A stretch of DNA of 52,907 nt from an uncultured Victivallales bacterium (GCA_903837355.1 CAILUI010000113.1:1-52907), one strand, 5' to 3'. Counted from the stretch's first letter, positions 1 through 9,066 are shown. Notes: generated by a model not told the origin, from the sequence alone. Translations and numbers: made by a program.

Positions 1-21
1 ATCGGTGTTGGTCACCGGCAC

Positions 22-118
22 GGTGAAAGCGTGAGAGCGTGATTGCGTGAGGGTTACGGCGCGTGTGCCGGCCGTCTGTCACGAATCCACGCTTTCACGT
101 TCTCACGCGCTCACCCGT
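22..118. repeat. Inverted pair of GTGARAGC-like octamer repeats
   Basis: Positions 22-53 read as four tandem 8-base units (GTGAAAGC, GTGAGAGC, GTGATTGC, GTGAGGGT). Positions 90-118 carry similar units on the opposite strand (GTGAGCGC, GTGAGAAC, GTGAAAGC). The two arms could fold into a long imperfect hairpin. No gene is seen in 1-201. The function is unknown. It may be a dispersed intergenic repeat or the terminator of a gene that lies before the window. Confidence 0.55.
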
Positions 119-166
119 AGCGGGAACCGCGATCTTGGAACCGCCCTGAGGCGCGGCGCTGGCTGG

Positions 167-200
167 TTGCCGTCCGGCAGGTGACACACTAAAGTGACAC
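167..200 (+). promoter_or_regulatory. Probable promoter and direct-repeat operator of the toxin-antitoxin pair
   Basis: GTGACAC occurs twice, at 181-187 and 194-200, just before the antitoxin ATG at 202. A weak sigma-70-like pair, TTGCCG (167-172) and TAAAGT (190-195), is spaced 17 bases. If that pair is used, transcription would begin at about the ATG and the mRNA would be leaderless, which fits the absence of a visible Shine-Dalgarno sequence. Antitoxins of this type commonly autorepress by binding repeats in their promoter. The assignment here is inference. Confidence 0.4.
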
Positions 201-201
201 C

Positions 202-444
202 ATGAAGACGACGACCATCCGCGAACTCAGGCACGACACCACCACCGTCCTCGGCTGGGTGGAGAACGGTGACACCGTGGAAGTCCGGCGCCGGCGGCAG
301 CCGGTCGCCCTGCTGACGCCGGTTCCTCGTGCCGTCGGAGGCCCCCGCCCCGACTTCCTCGGGCGTCTGCGGGAGCAGTTCGGCGAGCGTGTGCTCACGA
401 CCACCGCGAGCGCCCTGCTGGCGGAGGAGCGCGGCGAGCGATGA
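202..444 (+). CDS. Phd/YefM-type antitoxin
   Basis: This 80-residue protein begins MKTTTIRELRHDTTTVLGWV and continues with a basic patch and a PVALLTP strand, the usual N-terminal fold of the prevent-host-death (Phd/YefM) antitoxins. That part dimerises and binds DNA. The acidic and hydrophobic C-terminus would cap the toxin. The stop codon overlaps the start of the PIN-domain gene (ATGA at 441-444), the normal antitoxin-toxin order with translational coupling. The predicted role is to neutralise the downstream RNase and repress the operon. The family call rests on the N-terminal pattern and the partner gene. Confidence 0.8.
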   Translation: MKTTTIRELRHDTTTVLGWVENGDTVEVRRRRQPVALLTPVPRAVGGPRPDFLGRLREQFGERVLTTTASALLAEERGER

Positions 445-878
445 GAGCTTACGCCGATACCGGCCTGTTGTGCTCACTCTACGCTCCGGATCCGCATTCG
501 GTGCGGGCGAGCGCGTGCATGTCACGCCAAACACTGCCGCTGCCCTTCACGTGGTTGCACCGGCTAGAGTTACGGAATGCCATGCGACTGCGTGTCTTCC
601 GCGGGGAGATCACGGTTGCTGAGCGCGATATCGCGTTCAACACTCTGCTGGCCGACATCGCGGCGGGCCTCTACCGCGCTGCAGATCCCGAGATGAACAG
701 TCTCACCACGGAGGCGGAGCGCCTCAGCGCTCAGCACTCCGAGTTCCTCGGTACCCGCAGTCTCGACATTCTGCACGTTGCCTCGGCGCTGGTTCTGGGC
801 CTTCCAGACTTCCTGAGCTTTGACCAGCGTCAGACCGCGCTGGCCAAGGCGGCGGGACTGCGGGTGCCGCGTCTCTAG
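441..878 (+). CDS. PIN-domain ribonuclease toxin (VapC-like)
   Basis: This 145-residue protein begins MRAYADTG, with the first PIN acidic residue at Asp6. Further conserved acidic residues are visible at Glu43 (RLELRNA), Asp109 (SLDILHVASAL) and Asp128 (FLSFDQRQ), giving the Mg2+ site of PIN nucleases. Such toxins cleave RNA, often tRNA or rRNA, and are held inactive by the cognate antitoxin, here the overlapping upstream gene. The ALAKAAGLRV ending is typical of the family. The length matches VapC proteins. The RNA target cannot be predicted. Confidence 0.85.
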   Translation: MRAYADTGLLCSLYAPDPHSVRASACMSRQTLPLPFTWLHRLELRNAMRLRVFRGEITVAERDIAFNTLLADIAAGLYRAADPEMNSLTTEAERLSAQHSEFLGTRSLDILHVASALVLGLPDFLSFDQRQTALAKAAGLRVPRL

Positions 879-910
879 TCCGCAAAGCTATGGGTGCAGG
901 AGAACGCACG

Positions 911-3900
911 ATGTCAGACCAGGCTCGTCGAAGCCGGCCGCGTCTCTCGTTGGGGACCCTCGCCGTGGCCGTGGCCCTGGCGGCCACGGTTGCCGCCGCG
1001 GAGCCCCCCATGGAAGCCTTCCAGGCGGATGAGCACACCTTACTGCTGTATCACTTCGATGAGGGTCAGGGGGACGTGGCGACCGATGCGGGACGCTTCG
1101 GCTACCATGGCCAGGTACGCGGTGCGACCTGGGCGCCCGGACGCTTTGGCAAGTCGTTGCGCTTCAATGGCAAGAGCGACTGTGTCTTCCGCGACCTGAC
1201 GCCGGCCATCGCCGACCTGAAGCAGATCACGGTCGAGTGCTGGTTCGCGCAGGACAACCCCGACGGCCGCCAGTTTCTGGCCGGTAAGGACGTCACCTTC
1301 CACTACGATCTCTCCGATGGGGGGAGCACCACGATCTCGATCTACAACGAGGGAGGCGCGGTCAAGAATGCCGACGGTCTGCCGCATCAGCAGGTTGGGT
1401 GTGGCATCGGCAGGCCCCGGCCCGGACGCTGGCACCACAGTGCGATCACCTACGACGGTCGCCGGGCCAGCTTCTTCGTCGATGGCGTCCTCGTCTCGCG
1501 CCTGGATGCCGCCAAGGACTTCAGCCTCGGTCGCGCCGATCTCGGGTTCTGGGTGGGCTGCTACATCGGCCGGGACTACTGGTTCAGCGGCCGCATCGAT
1601 GAACTGCAGATTTCCGACTGTGTACGCTACGACGCAGCCGGCGCTCTGAAGCCGGGCGAACGGGCCTTTGCCGGGCCGGCCGCTCCAGCGGCGGCCGCGC
1701 GGGCGGTGCGGACTGCGCAACAAACGGGCCAGGCGCAACTGCGGCTCGCCCTGCGCAAGACGGCGGGTGATACCGCGAGCGGCTGGGTCTACCTCAAGGC
1801 CCCGGCCCGACCGGCGGTGATCGTCGGCCGTTACGACCTCAAAGCGGCGCCGCGGGATGCCGCGCAGGATCTGGTCTTCGAGGTCTCGGACGAGGTCGGC
1901 CCCGAGGGCGTCTACATGGTCGGCCTGGAAGCCGTCGACGCCGGGGCCTACACCGAGGTCACCGCGGCCGCGCTCGAGTCGGCCGGGCAGGTGCGCGCTT
2001 CGTGGTCGGGCGTGCTGCGTTCCCGGCGTACCTTCCAGCCGCCGCTGCTGGTGCCGCTGACGGTAGGTGCGGCCACGCCGGCGGGTCGGCCGACGCGCCT
2101 GTTGCTGGCTCCCGACGGCGTCGACCGCCTGGGCGGCAGCATGGTGGTCGATGCGGAGGAACCGCAGGCAAAGCGACTGACCGGCGAGGGCCTCGCCGAA
2201 TACTGGTTCGCACTGCCCGCCGCGGCGGCGTACCGCGTCTTCGTGCAGTATGCGGCGGCGGGCCGCTGGGCCAGTGATCTGGTGATCGACGGCCGCGACC
2301 TGCATCCCTTCAACATGGGCACGCGCAACCGGCCCCTGGGCCCGACGGCCGCCGATGCGCTGTGGGAGTTCCAGGGCACTGTGAGCCTGGCCGCCGGAGC
2401 ACACTGGCTGCGCCTGCAGGATGTACCGCCCGACATCTTCGGCATCCGCCTTGAGCCGCTCGACCGCGAGCCGGCGCCGTACTCGACGCCTTGGGCGGCC
2501 TATGCGGTGCCCGCGGCTGGCTTCCTCGCCGCCAAGGCCGACTGGCACCCGCAGACGCAGTTCGGCAACCCTCAGGATGGCACGCTGCGCGCGGCACCCG
2601 GAGACGACGGCGGCGGTCTGGCCTTCAGCGTCCGTTTCGCGAATACCGCCCCCGCGGAGTTAGCGGCGGGGGATTGCGTCCGGCTGGTACGCCAGGGCGA
2701 GTGGAGCCTGGAACCCTTCGCGCAGTGGCGTGCGAGTTTCCGCGGCACGGCTTCTGGTCACGTGGTGTCGCTCTGGCTGATCGATGCCAAGGGCGACGAG
2801 AAGCTGCTCTGGCGGCAGCGGGACACGGCGGCCGAGGTGCAGGCCATCACCGCACCGATCTCGTTCGAGGGCAACGACGTCTTCGACCCGGCGCATGTGG
2901 TCGCCGTGGCCTTTGAACTGGATGAAGGCAACACGAATCCGGCCCAGGTCAACTCCTGGTCGGGAACGCTGCTCGGGATGGAGTTCGACCGCCGCGAGGA
3001 CGCGGTTTCCCCCGAGGGTTACGCCGAGCGCCTGGCGGCGGCTCAGCAGACCCTTGGCACGGTGCAGGCGAAGCTGCCCAAGGATGTGCCGCCGCTGACG
3101 GCGCCGGCGCACCGCCCGTGGACACAGCCCGTCGTCCCCGAGGCGCACCCGCTGTTCGCGACCACCGTTCCGCCGCCCGTAACCCGGCAGACCATGGGCT
3201 ACGACCTGCACCTGACCGGGGCCCGCGGGGTCGATGCCGGGACGCTTGACTCCTTCCACCGCACCTATGACTTCGGCGATGTCTGCTGGCCACACCTCGG
3301 CATCCTGCCGCAACGCGCCAACTACCCGGCTGAAGCCGACTACCAGAAGGCACTCAAGGAGCTCGAGTCGGCGCTCATTGCCGTGCGCGAGCGCGGGCTG
3401 TACCTCTTCGACATCTGGGGCTATGTCCCCTTCGACGCGAACTACCCCTACAAGGTCGCACCCGAGCACCACGAGATCCTCATGCGCGTCTTTGGCGAGC
3501 GCTTCCTGGGCTACGACAACGGCGAGCAGGATGGCCGTTACATCGGCGCCTACGCGCAGCAGGGCAAGGCCACCACCCGGCGCGAAGGCTACGCGGACTT
3601 CGTGACCTGGGATGAGCACGTCTGCGGCGACAGCATGAACTACATGAACGCGACCGGCTCGCTGAACTTCTCGCACTACTACGGCGAACGCGGCGCCCGC
3701 ATGCTGGGCCTGGAGACGGCCCAGGGCCTGCCCAGCGACACCCTGCTGTTCGCCTTCCTGCGCGGGGCCGGACGGCAGTACGGGCGCCTGCTCTACCAAG
3801 CCAGCTCGGTCTGGAACCGCTATGGCTACAACGTCTACGCGCAACGCGGTACGGAGTCGGTGCGCGGCGATGGCTATGGCCAGGGACCGGCCAAGGGCGC

Positions 3901-5056
3901 TTCCCTGAGCCTGCACCGGCGCCTCTTCTTCTGCGGCTGGCTCGACGGCCACAGCGTCTTCGGCACCGAGACCAGCCAGTTCACGGCCGACCAGCTCGCC
4001 AGCGGCGCGCCCGAACTCAGTCCGCTCGGCCAACAGCACCTGGCGCTGCGCGAGTGGGCCAAGGCGCACCCCGACCGCGGCGTCCCCTACACTCCGCTCG
4101 CCTTCGTCCTCGACTTCAACAACGGCTGGAACCCGCCCCGGCACCTCTACCGCGGCGACACCTTCAAGATCTGGGGCAAGTTCCCCTACGAACGCGGCGA
4201 CACCCTCATCGATGCTATGTTCCGCTTCGTCTGGCCTGGCTATGAGGACTGCAGCTACCGCCGTAACGAACGTGGCTTCATCACCCCCACACCCTACGGC
4301 GACAGCTTCGACGTGCTGACCAACCGCTGCCTGCCGGAGGTGCTGCGCCAGTACCCCGCCCTGATGCTGCTGGGCGAGGTCGAGATGACGACGGCGTTCA
4401 TCGAGCGCCTGGCGGCCTATGTCCGGGGCGGCGGCGATGTGATCCTTGAAGCGCGCCTGGCGCGCGCCCTGCCAGAGTCCCTGAGTGGCCTCACCGTCGG
4501 GGCCGAGGGCCAGAGCGGCTGTCTGACACACGGGCTGGGTGGCAAAGGGAGCGCCCCGGAACTCCCCTATCGCTTCACCTCGCTCCTGCCCTCGACAGCG
4601 GTACCGTTGCTGGTCAGCGAGACCGGCGCGCCCCTGATCACCGTGAACCAGGTGGGCCAGGGCCGGATCATCGTCGGCGCGGTGGACGCCTGGATGGGCG
4701 AGCCGCTGACCTACGTGCGTCCCGAGCTGGCCGGTATCGCCCTGCCCAGTCGGCTGCTGCTCGGCGTGGAGGCGGTCCTGGGCACTTACTTCGACTCGTT
4801 CAGTCCGGTCACGGTCACGCCGAGCGGGCTGACGGTCAAGACCAACGTCTTCGCCGCCGACGACAAACGCCTGCTGGTCGGCCTGATCAACAACGACCTG
4901 TTCGCCGACTGGGAGGGCGAGATCCACCTGCGTCAGGGAGCCGCGGTCTCGGCGCGGGAGATCTGGCGCGGGCAGGACCTGCCGGCCGGACAGACGCTGC
5001 ACCTGCGTCTGCCGGCCGGTGAGGTGGCCATCCTCGATCTGAGCCTCAGACCTTGA
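911..5056 (+). CDS. Large secreted LamG-domain protein, probable glycoside hydrolase-like
   Basis: The protein has 1381 residues. The ATG at 911 is preferred over the in-frame ATG at 890 because AGGAG (898-902) lies 8 bases before it and the signal peptide then follows directly (basic n-region, then LAVAVALAATVAAA, cleavage near AEPP). Residues of about 35-230 form a LamG/concanavalin-A-like domain (LLLYHFDEGQG, WHHSAITYDG, GRIDELQISD). A beta-rich middle part and a TIM-barrel-like region (about 770-1150, with DFGDVCWPHLGILP and LYLFDIWGYVPFD) follow. After these come a Rossmann-like segment (YPALMLLGEVE, YVRGGGDVILEARLAR) resembling the trimerisation domain of beta-galactosidases, and a terminal beta-sandwich. 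The substrate and family are not recognised. The gene overlaps the convergent oxidoreductase gene by 11 bases at their 3' ends. Confidence 0.75.
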   Translation: MSDQARRSRPRLSLGTLAVAVALAATVAAAEPPMEAFQADEHTLLLYHFDEGQGDVATDAGRFGYHGQVRGATWAPGRFGKSLRFNGKSDCVFRDLTPAIADLKQITVECWFAQDNPDGRQFLAGKDVTFHYDLSDGGSTTISIYNEGGAVKNADGLPHQQVGCGIGRPRPGRWHHSAITYDGRRASFFVDGVLVSRLDAAKDFSLGRADLGFWVGCYIGRDYWFSGRIDELQISDCVRYDAAGALKPGERAFAGPAAPAAAARAVRTAQQTGQAQLRLALRKTAGDTASGWVYLKAPARPAVIVGRYDLKAAPRDAAQDLVFEVSDEVGPEGVYMVGLEAVDAGAYTEVTAAALESAGQVRASWSGVLRSRRTFQPPLLVPLTVGAATPAGRPTRLLLAPDGVDRLGGSMVVDAEEPQAKRLTGEGLAEYWFALPAAAAYRVFVQYAAAGRWASDLVIDGRDLHPFNMGTRNRPLGPTAADALWEFQGTVSLAAGAHWLRLQDVPPDIFGIRLEPLDREPAPYSTPWAAYAVPAAGFLAAKADWHPQTQFGNPQDGTLRAAPGDDGGGLAFSVRFANTAPAELAAGDCVRLVRQGEWSLEPFAQWRASFRGTASGHVVSLWLIDAKGDEKLLWRQRDTAAEVQAITAPISFEGNDVFDPAHVVAVAFELDEGNTNPAQVNSWSGTLLGMEFDRREDAVSPEGYAERLAAAQQTLGTVQAKLPKDVPPLTAPAHRPWTQPVVPEAHPLFATTVPPPVTRQTMGYDLHLTGARGVDAGTLDSFHRTYDFGDVCWPHLGILPQRANYPAEADYQKALKELESALIAVRERGLYLFDIWGYVPFDANYPYKVAPEHHEILMRVFGERFLGYDNGEQDGRYIGAYAQQGKATTRREGYADFVTWDEHVCGDSMNYMNATGSLNFSHYYGERGARMLGLETAQGLPSDTLLFAFLRGAGRQYGRLLYQASSVWNRYGYNVYAQRGTESVRGDGYGQGPAKGASLSLHRRLFFCGWLDGHSVFGTETSQFTADQLASGAPELSPLGQQHLALREWAKAHPDRGVPYTPLAFVLDFNNGWNPPRHLYRGDTFKIWGKFPYERGDTLIDAMFRFVWPGYEDCSYRRNERGFITPTPYGDSFDVLTNRCLPEVLRQYPALMLLGEVEMTTAFIERLAAYVRGGGDVILEARLARALPESLSGLTVGAEGQSGCLTHGLGGKGSAPELPYRFTSLLPSTAVPLLVSETGAPLITVNQVGQGRIIVGAVDAWMGEPLTYVRPELAGIALPSRLLLGVEAVLGTYFDSFSPVTVTPSGLTVKTNVFAADDKRLLVGLINNDLFADWEGEIHLRQGAAVSAREIWRGQDLPAGQTLHLRLPAGEVAILDLSLRP

Positions 5057-6110
5057 CTTCCTTGCCGGCCGCGTAGCTGCGGTAGATGCCGTCCAGGATG
5101 CGCAGGACCTTTAGGCTCTGTTCGGCCGGGACGGGCGACTCCCCGCCGTTCAGGACCGCCTGGCTGAAGGCCTGGATCTCGGACTGATGGCCGCCGACGC
5201 GGTCGTCGTTGAAGCTCAGTTGCGTGTCGGTGAGCGAGCCCGCGGTCTCGCCGTGGAGGGTCAGCGCCGGCCATTCGGCGCCAGCCTCGGTGCCGCAGAG
5301 GATAATGCGCGAGTACTCCTTCTCCTTGATGTTGAGGAGCCAGGAGCACTCGAGGCTCATCGCGGCGCCGTTGTCGAAGCGGACGAAGCCGACCGCGAAG
5401 TCCTCAACCGTCATCGCGTCACGGTCCCACTCGCCCCACCACCCCCGGATATCCTTGCGCTTGCCGAGTTTGCAGGGCGCGATGCCGCTGACCGAGACCG
5501 GTTCCGGGAAGCCCATGAAACTCAGTGTGGTATCGAGCACGTGGACGCCGATATCGATGCAGGGGCCGCCGCCAGAGTAGTCCCGGTCGATGAAGCTCAG
5601 GCCCTTGTTCCAGCCGGGGATGAAGCGGCGGCGCAGGCAGTGCGAGCGGGCGTAGTAGATCTCGCCGAGCGCGCCGGTGTCGAGGTAGGCCTTCATGGTC
5701 TGGCTGCTGCGCTCGAAGCGTGCTGACTGGGCGCACATCAGCAGCTTGCCGGCCTTGTCGCGGGCGGCGATCATGCGGCGGATGGCAGCCGGGGTGGGGG
5801 CCAAGGGCTTCTCGCACAGCACATGCTTGCCGGCCTTGAGGGCGTTGACGGTGATCGGCTCGTGGACCATGTTCGGCACGCAGATGTCGACCGCCGCGAT
5901 GTCGGCCTTCTTGAGCATCTCCTGGTGGTCGAGGTACCACTGCTCCTTGGGGATGCTGAACTCGGTGCCACGGCGCTGCAGTGCCGCCTCCTGGATATCG
6001 CAGATAGCCACGATCTGGCATTCGGGGTTGAGCTTCTGCCAGCCTGCAAAGTGAGCGCCCGAGATGCCGCCGCAGCCCACCAGTCCGACCTTCAGCCGTG
6101 TGTCCGCCAT
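5046..6110 (-). CDS. Gfo/Idh/MocA family oxidoreductase
   Basis: The protein has 354 residues and starts MADTRLKVGLVGCGGISGAHF, with the GxGGxxxxH dinucleotide-binding loop. The CEKPLAPT motif carries the catalytic-region lysine, and GGGPCIDIGVHVLD supplies the conserved Asp and His of the C-terminal domain. The start at 6110 has GGGAGA five bases upstream; the longer open frame to 6167 lacks this. The family oxidises or reduces sugars and cyclitols with NAD(P). The gene faces divergently away from the aminotransferase, and a second family member lies at 7490-8563, so a role in amino-sugar or cyclitol metabolism is plausible. The substrate is unknown. Confidence 0.9.
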   Translation of the reverse strand: MADTRLKVGLVGCGGISGAHFAGWQKLNPECQIVAICDIQEAALQRRGTEFSIPKEQWYLDHQEMLKKADIAAVDICVPNMVHEPITVNALKAGKHVLCEKPLAPTPAAIRRMIAARDKAGKLLMCAQSARFERSSQTMKAYLDTGALGEIYYARSHCLRRRFIPGWNKGLSFIDRDYSGGGPCIDIGVHVLDTTLSFMGFPEPVSVSGIAPCKLGKRKDIRGWWGEWDRDAMTVEDFAVGFVRFDNGAAMSLECSWLLNIKEKEYSRIILCGTEAGAEWPALTLHGETAGSLTDTQLSFNDDRVGGHQSEIQAFSQAVLNGGESPVPAEQSLKVLRILDGIYRSYAAGKEVKV

Positions 6111-6247
6111 CGTCGTCTCCCGTGGGTGCCGGGAGCACTGCGGGGCGGATCCCGCCGCCCTGGTCACGCAGCACTACCGTCGCACCACACCCACTGAACG
6201 TAGGCGCCCACGGCCGCAGATGCGAGCCGCGGGCGTGGCGAAACAGG

Positions 6248-6275
6248 TAGACATGGGCGCCCCCGGCACTAGAGT
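6248..6275 (+). promoter_or_regulatory. Candidate promoter of the aminotransferase-oxidoreductase pair
   Basis: TAGACA (6248-6253) and TAGAGT (6270-6275) are spaced 16 bases, about 80 bases before the aminotransferase start. The 243-base divergent gap shows no other open frame that looks coding. The hexamers match the sigma-70 consensus only moderately. Confidence 0.35.
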
Positions 6276-6353
6276 ATGTGGCCTCATGGCCGGCCGGTCG
6301 GGTGAGCGGCGGGCGGGCGGGATAAGGGACGCAGAGTAAGGAAACGGCACACC

Positions 6354-7478
6354 ATGCAAGCACCATTCTACGGGCACGTCCGGCAGTACCTCAGCATCAA
6401 GAGCGAGATTGATGCCAAGATCAACGAAGTGTTGATGAGCGGCAACTACGTCCAGGGCCCGATGCTGGCGGCTTTCGAGAAGCAGGCCACGGCGTACTTC
6501 GGAACGAAACATGCGATCGGCGTCGGCAATGGCACCGACGCGATCTGGCTGTGCCTGCTGGCCCTCGGCGTCGGCCCGGGCGACGAGGTCATCACACACC
6601 CCAACACCTTCTTCGCCACGGCCGAGGCCGCCTGGATCGTCGGCGCCACCGTCGTCTTTGTCGACTGCGACCCGAAGACCAAGAACATCGACCCGGCCCT
6701 GATCGAGAAGGCCATCACGCCCAAGACCAAGGCGATCATCCCGGTCCATCTGTACGGCCAGTGCGCCGACATGGCGGCCATCAGCGCCATCGCCAAGAAG
6801 CACCACCTCATCGTGATCGAAGACGATGCCCAGGGCATCGACGGTCGCGGCGACACCTTCCGCCAGGGCGAACTCAGCGACGCGGTCTGCACCAGCTTCA
6901 TCATCCAGAAGAACCTCGGCTGCTTCGGCGACGGCGGCATGATCTTCACCAACCGCGATGACATCAACGAGACGGTGCGCAAGCTGCGCAATCACGGCTC
7001 GGCCAAGCGCGACCAGCACTCCTACGGCTTCAACAGCCGCCTCGACGACATTCAGGCGGGTGTGCTCAGTGCCAAGCTGAACCACATCACCGCCTGGACC
7101 GATCAGCGCATCGCCATCGCCAAGCTCTACGATGCCGGCCTGGCCGGCTGCAAGCACATCGACCTGCCCTATCACACCCCGGGTTACCGGCACGTCTACC
7201 ACCTCTACGTCATCGAGACCAAGGACGCCGCCCAGCGCGCTGCCATGCTCAAGTTCCTGGTGGATAACGGGGTCGACGCCAAGACCCACTACTCGATCGC
7301 GATCCACAAGCAGGAAGGCTACCCCTGGGGCAAGCAGGTCCGCACCGTCGGCAGCGTGGCCAACGCCGAGAAGAACGCGGCGAGCTGCATCAGCCTGCCG
7401 ATGTTCCCCGAACTGCGGCCGGAAGAGATCCAGCACACGATCGAGAAGGTCCGCGCCTGGGACAAGGCACAGGGCTGA
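6354..7478 (+). CDS. DegT/DnrJ/EryC1/StrS family aminotransferase
   Basis: This is a 374-residue PLP-dependent sugar aminotransferase. Visible family features are GNGTDAIWLCLLALGVGPGD near residues 58-77, HPNTFFATAEA, PVHLYGQCADM, IEDDAQGIDG (PLP-binding Asp) and FIIQKNLGCFGDGG, whose lysine is the expected Schiff-base residue. NHGSAKRDQHSYGFNSRLDDIQAG is the conserved late motif. AAGGAA lies 10 bases upstream of the ATG. These enzymes aminate keto-sugars or keto-cyclitols. The oxidoreductase that follows 11 bases later could make the keto substrate. The final product is not predictable. Confidence 0.93.
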   Translation: MQAPFYGHVRQYLSIKSEIDAKINEVLMSGNYVQGPMLAAFEKQATAYFGTKHAIGVGNGTDAIWLCLLALGVGPGDEVITHPNTFFATAEAAWIVGATVVFVDCDPKTKNIDPALIEKAITPKTKAIIPVHLYGQCADMAAISAIAKKHHLIVIEDDAQGIDGRGDTFRQGELSDAVCTSFIIQKNLGCFGDGGMIFTNRDDINETVRKLRNHGSAKRDQHSYGFNSRLDDIQAGVLSAKLNHITAWTDQRIAIAKLYDAGLAGCKHIDLPYHTPGYRHVYHLYVIETKDAAQRAAMLKFLVDNGVDAKTHYSIAIHKQEGYPWGKQVRTVGSVANAEKNAASCISLPMFPELRPEEIQHTIEKVRAWDKAQG

Positions 7479-7489
7479 AAGGGATTCTG

Positions 7490-8563
7490 ATGGCAACCTA
7501 CAGGGCCATGGTCGTCGGCATGGGCAAGCGCGGCAAGCACCATGCCTTTGCATTCAAGGCGAACCCGCGCTTCGAGGTCGTCGGCATCTGCGATATCATG
7601 CCGAACGCCCTGCCGGATCTGGCGGCGCAGCTCGGCGGCGTGGCCTACGGCACGGACGCGGCAAAACTGGCTCAGCAGGTCAAGCCGGACGTCTTCTGTT
7701 TCTGCACGCACCCGAGCATCCGGCTGCCGCTGCTGGAGTTGGGCGTCGCCTGTGGCGCCAAGCTGATTGCCTTCGAGAAGCCGGTGGCAGCCACCAGCCT
7801 CGAGGCCATGAAGATCAAGGCGCTGCTGGCGGCGCACCCGGAGGTGAAGGTGGTCGTCAGCCATCAGCACCGCTACGGCAAGCACTACCAGAAGGTCAAA
7901 GAGATCATTGCCAGCGGCGCCCTGGGCCGCGTTCACACCGTCTACGCCACGACACCGGGTTGGATGCTGCACATGTGTACGCACATGATCGACTACATGC
8001 GCTGGTACGCCGGCAACCCGGCGGCGGAGTGGGTCATGGCCCAGGCCGCCGGCAAGAGCAAGCTCGCCGACAACCACCCCTCCCCCGACTACATCGCGGG
8101 CTTCATCCAGTTCGCCGGCGGCATCCGCGGCGTCCTGGAGTGCGGCGCCGGGGCCCCGGATCAGCCCGAGGTCGCCAAGTGGTGGGGCAAGAACCGCATC
8201 GGCGCCCAGGGCACCGATGGCTTCGCCGAGGTCCTCACCAACGGCGGCTGGCGCGCCGTGACCAAGAGCGGTGCCATGAGCGGCGATGGCGCCATGAACT
8301 ACGACCAAGACATGCCGCCCTACGTTCAGGAAATGGCCGACTGGTTGGACGGCAGCATCCCGGCTCACCAGAACGGCTTTGCCAGCGCCCTGGCTGGCTT
8401 CGAGATCATGGCCGGCATGTGCCGCAGCGTGGTCGAAGGCGGCCAGATCGCCCTGCCCCTCACGGACGACGGTATGGACGAACTGGCGGCTCTGAAGAAG
8501 GCGCTGCCCGACCGGCCCGTACGGCTGGGTGCACCCTGCCACGCCGCCGAGTTCGGCCTCTAA
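7490..8563 (+). CDS. Gfo/Idh/MocA family oxidoreductase
   Basis: The protein has 357 residues and begins MATYRAMVVGMGKRGKHHAF, a Rossmann GxGxxGxxH loop. FEKPVAATS supplies the conserved EKP motif, and MLHMCTHMIDYMRW carries the histidine and aspartate region of the active site. AAAGGGA precedes the ATG. The gene lies 11 bases after the DegT aminotransferase and before a strong terminator, so the two form a transcription unit. The protein probably oxidises a sugar or cyclitol hydroxyl to the ketone used by the aminotransferase, or works on the product. It is related to, but clearly different from, the gene at 5046-6110. Confidence 0.9.
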   Translation: MATYRAMVVGMGKRGKHHAFAFKANPRFEVVGICDIMPNALPDLAAQLGGVAYGTDAAKLAQQVKPDVFCFCTHPSIRLPLLELGVACGAKLIAFEKPVAATSLEAMKIKALLAAHPEVKVVVSHQHRYGKHYQKVKEIIASGALGRVHTVYATTPGWMLHMCTHMIDYMRWYAGNPAAEWVMAQAAGKSKLADNHPSPDYIAGFIQFAGGIRGVLECGAGAPDQPEVAKWWGKNRIGAQGTDGFAEVLTNGGWRAVTKSGAMSGDGAMNYDQDMPPYVQEMADWLDGSIPAHQNGFASALAGFEIMAGMCRSVVEGGQIALPLTDDGMDELAALKKALPDRPVRLGAPCHAAEFGL

Positions 8564-8594
8564 CCCGGCCTCCCAACCCCTCCGTTACGATTCA

Positions 8595-8627
8595 GGCCCT
8601 CCCGGCGAACTCACCGGGAGGGCCTTT
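8595..8627. terminator. Strong intrinsic terminator
   Basis: A perfect 11-base-pair GC-rich stem (GGCCCTCCCGG at 8595-8605 and CCGGGAGGGCC at 8614-8624) with an 8-base loop is followed by TTTCTGT. It ends the aminotransferase-oxidoreductase unit. It also overlaps the last codon and stop of the small convergent zinc-ribbon gene, so it may serve both strands. Confidence 0.9.
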
Positions 8628-8874
8628 CTGTCGCCCCTCGGTTCAGGGCTTCTTCATGAGGCGCCCGAACAAACGCGACAGCAGCCCTGCGGCTGGGGCT
8701 GGGGCCGGGGTTGGCGCCGCCGGCCCCGCCAGGTGCCGGTCCCCGGGCCGGGCGCGGCGCGGGATGGCGCTTCTCGGTCTCAAAGCGCCCCTTGCCGCAG
8801 GCTGAGCACTTCACGGCGTTGGGCGGTACCGTCTGACCGCAGAGCAGGCAACGTTTTTCAGAGCCAGAATCCAT
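8611..8874 (-). CDS. Small zinc-ribbon protein
   Basis: The protein has 87 residues. It begins MDSGSEKRCLLCGQTVPPNA and has two CxxC knuckles (Cys9/Cys12 and Cys22/Cys25), a short zinc ribbon. The rest is a Pro/Gly/Ala/Arg-rich, probably disordered tail. GAGGA lies four bases before the ATG at 8874, which decides this start over the longer open frame to 9084. The function is unknown. Zinc-ribbon stubs of this kind may bind nucleic acid or protein. The gene is isolated: its 3' end sits in the terminator of the convergent unit, and folE2 diverges from it. The tail's low complexity lowers confidence that the whole frame is translated. Confidence 0.55.
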   Translation of the reverse strand: MDSGSEKRCLLCGQTVPPNAVKCSACGKGRFETEKRHPAPRPARGPAPGGAGGANPGPSPSRRAAVAFVRAPHEEALNRGATERPSR

Positions 8875-9066
8875 ATCGTCCTCATTAGGTCCCGGCAGCA
8901 TCGGCACCGACGCCAGGCACGTTGCGGTAGAGCCCGCTAGGCGCGCTATACCATAGAGCCGGGTCGGCCACCTTGCCCGTAAGTCCCGGGCGATCTTGAC
9001 CGCGGGCGCCGGACTCGGCCTCCACACCGTCCGCGCAACCACGGTCCGCGCTGCCGGTCCAAGCGG

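Noticed and set aside
2660..5002. 780-residue open frame antisense to the LamG protein gene
   Set aside because: It is a shadow produced by GC-rich third positions; no start site, motif or domain supports it. The same holds for other long antisense frames over cooS, acsB and fdhF.
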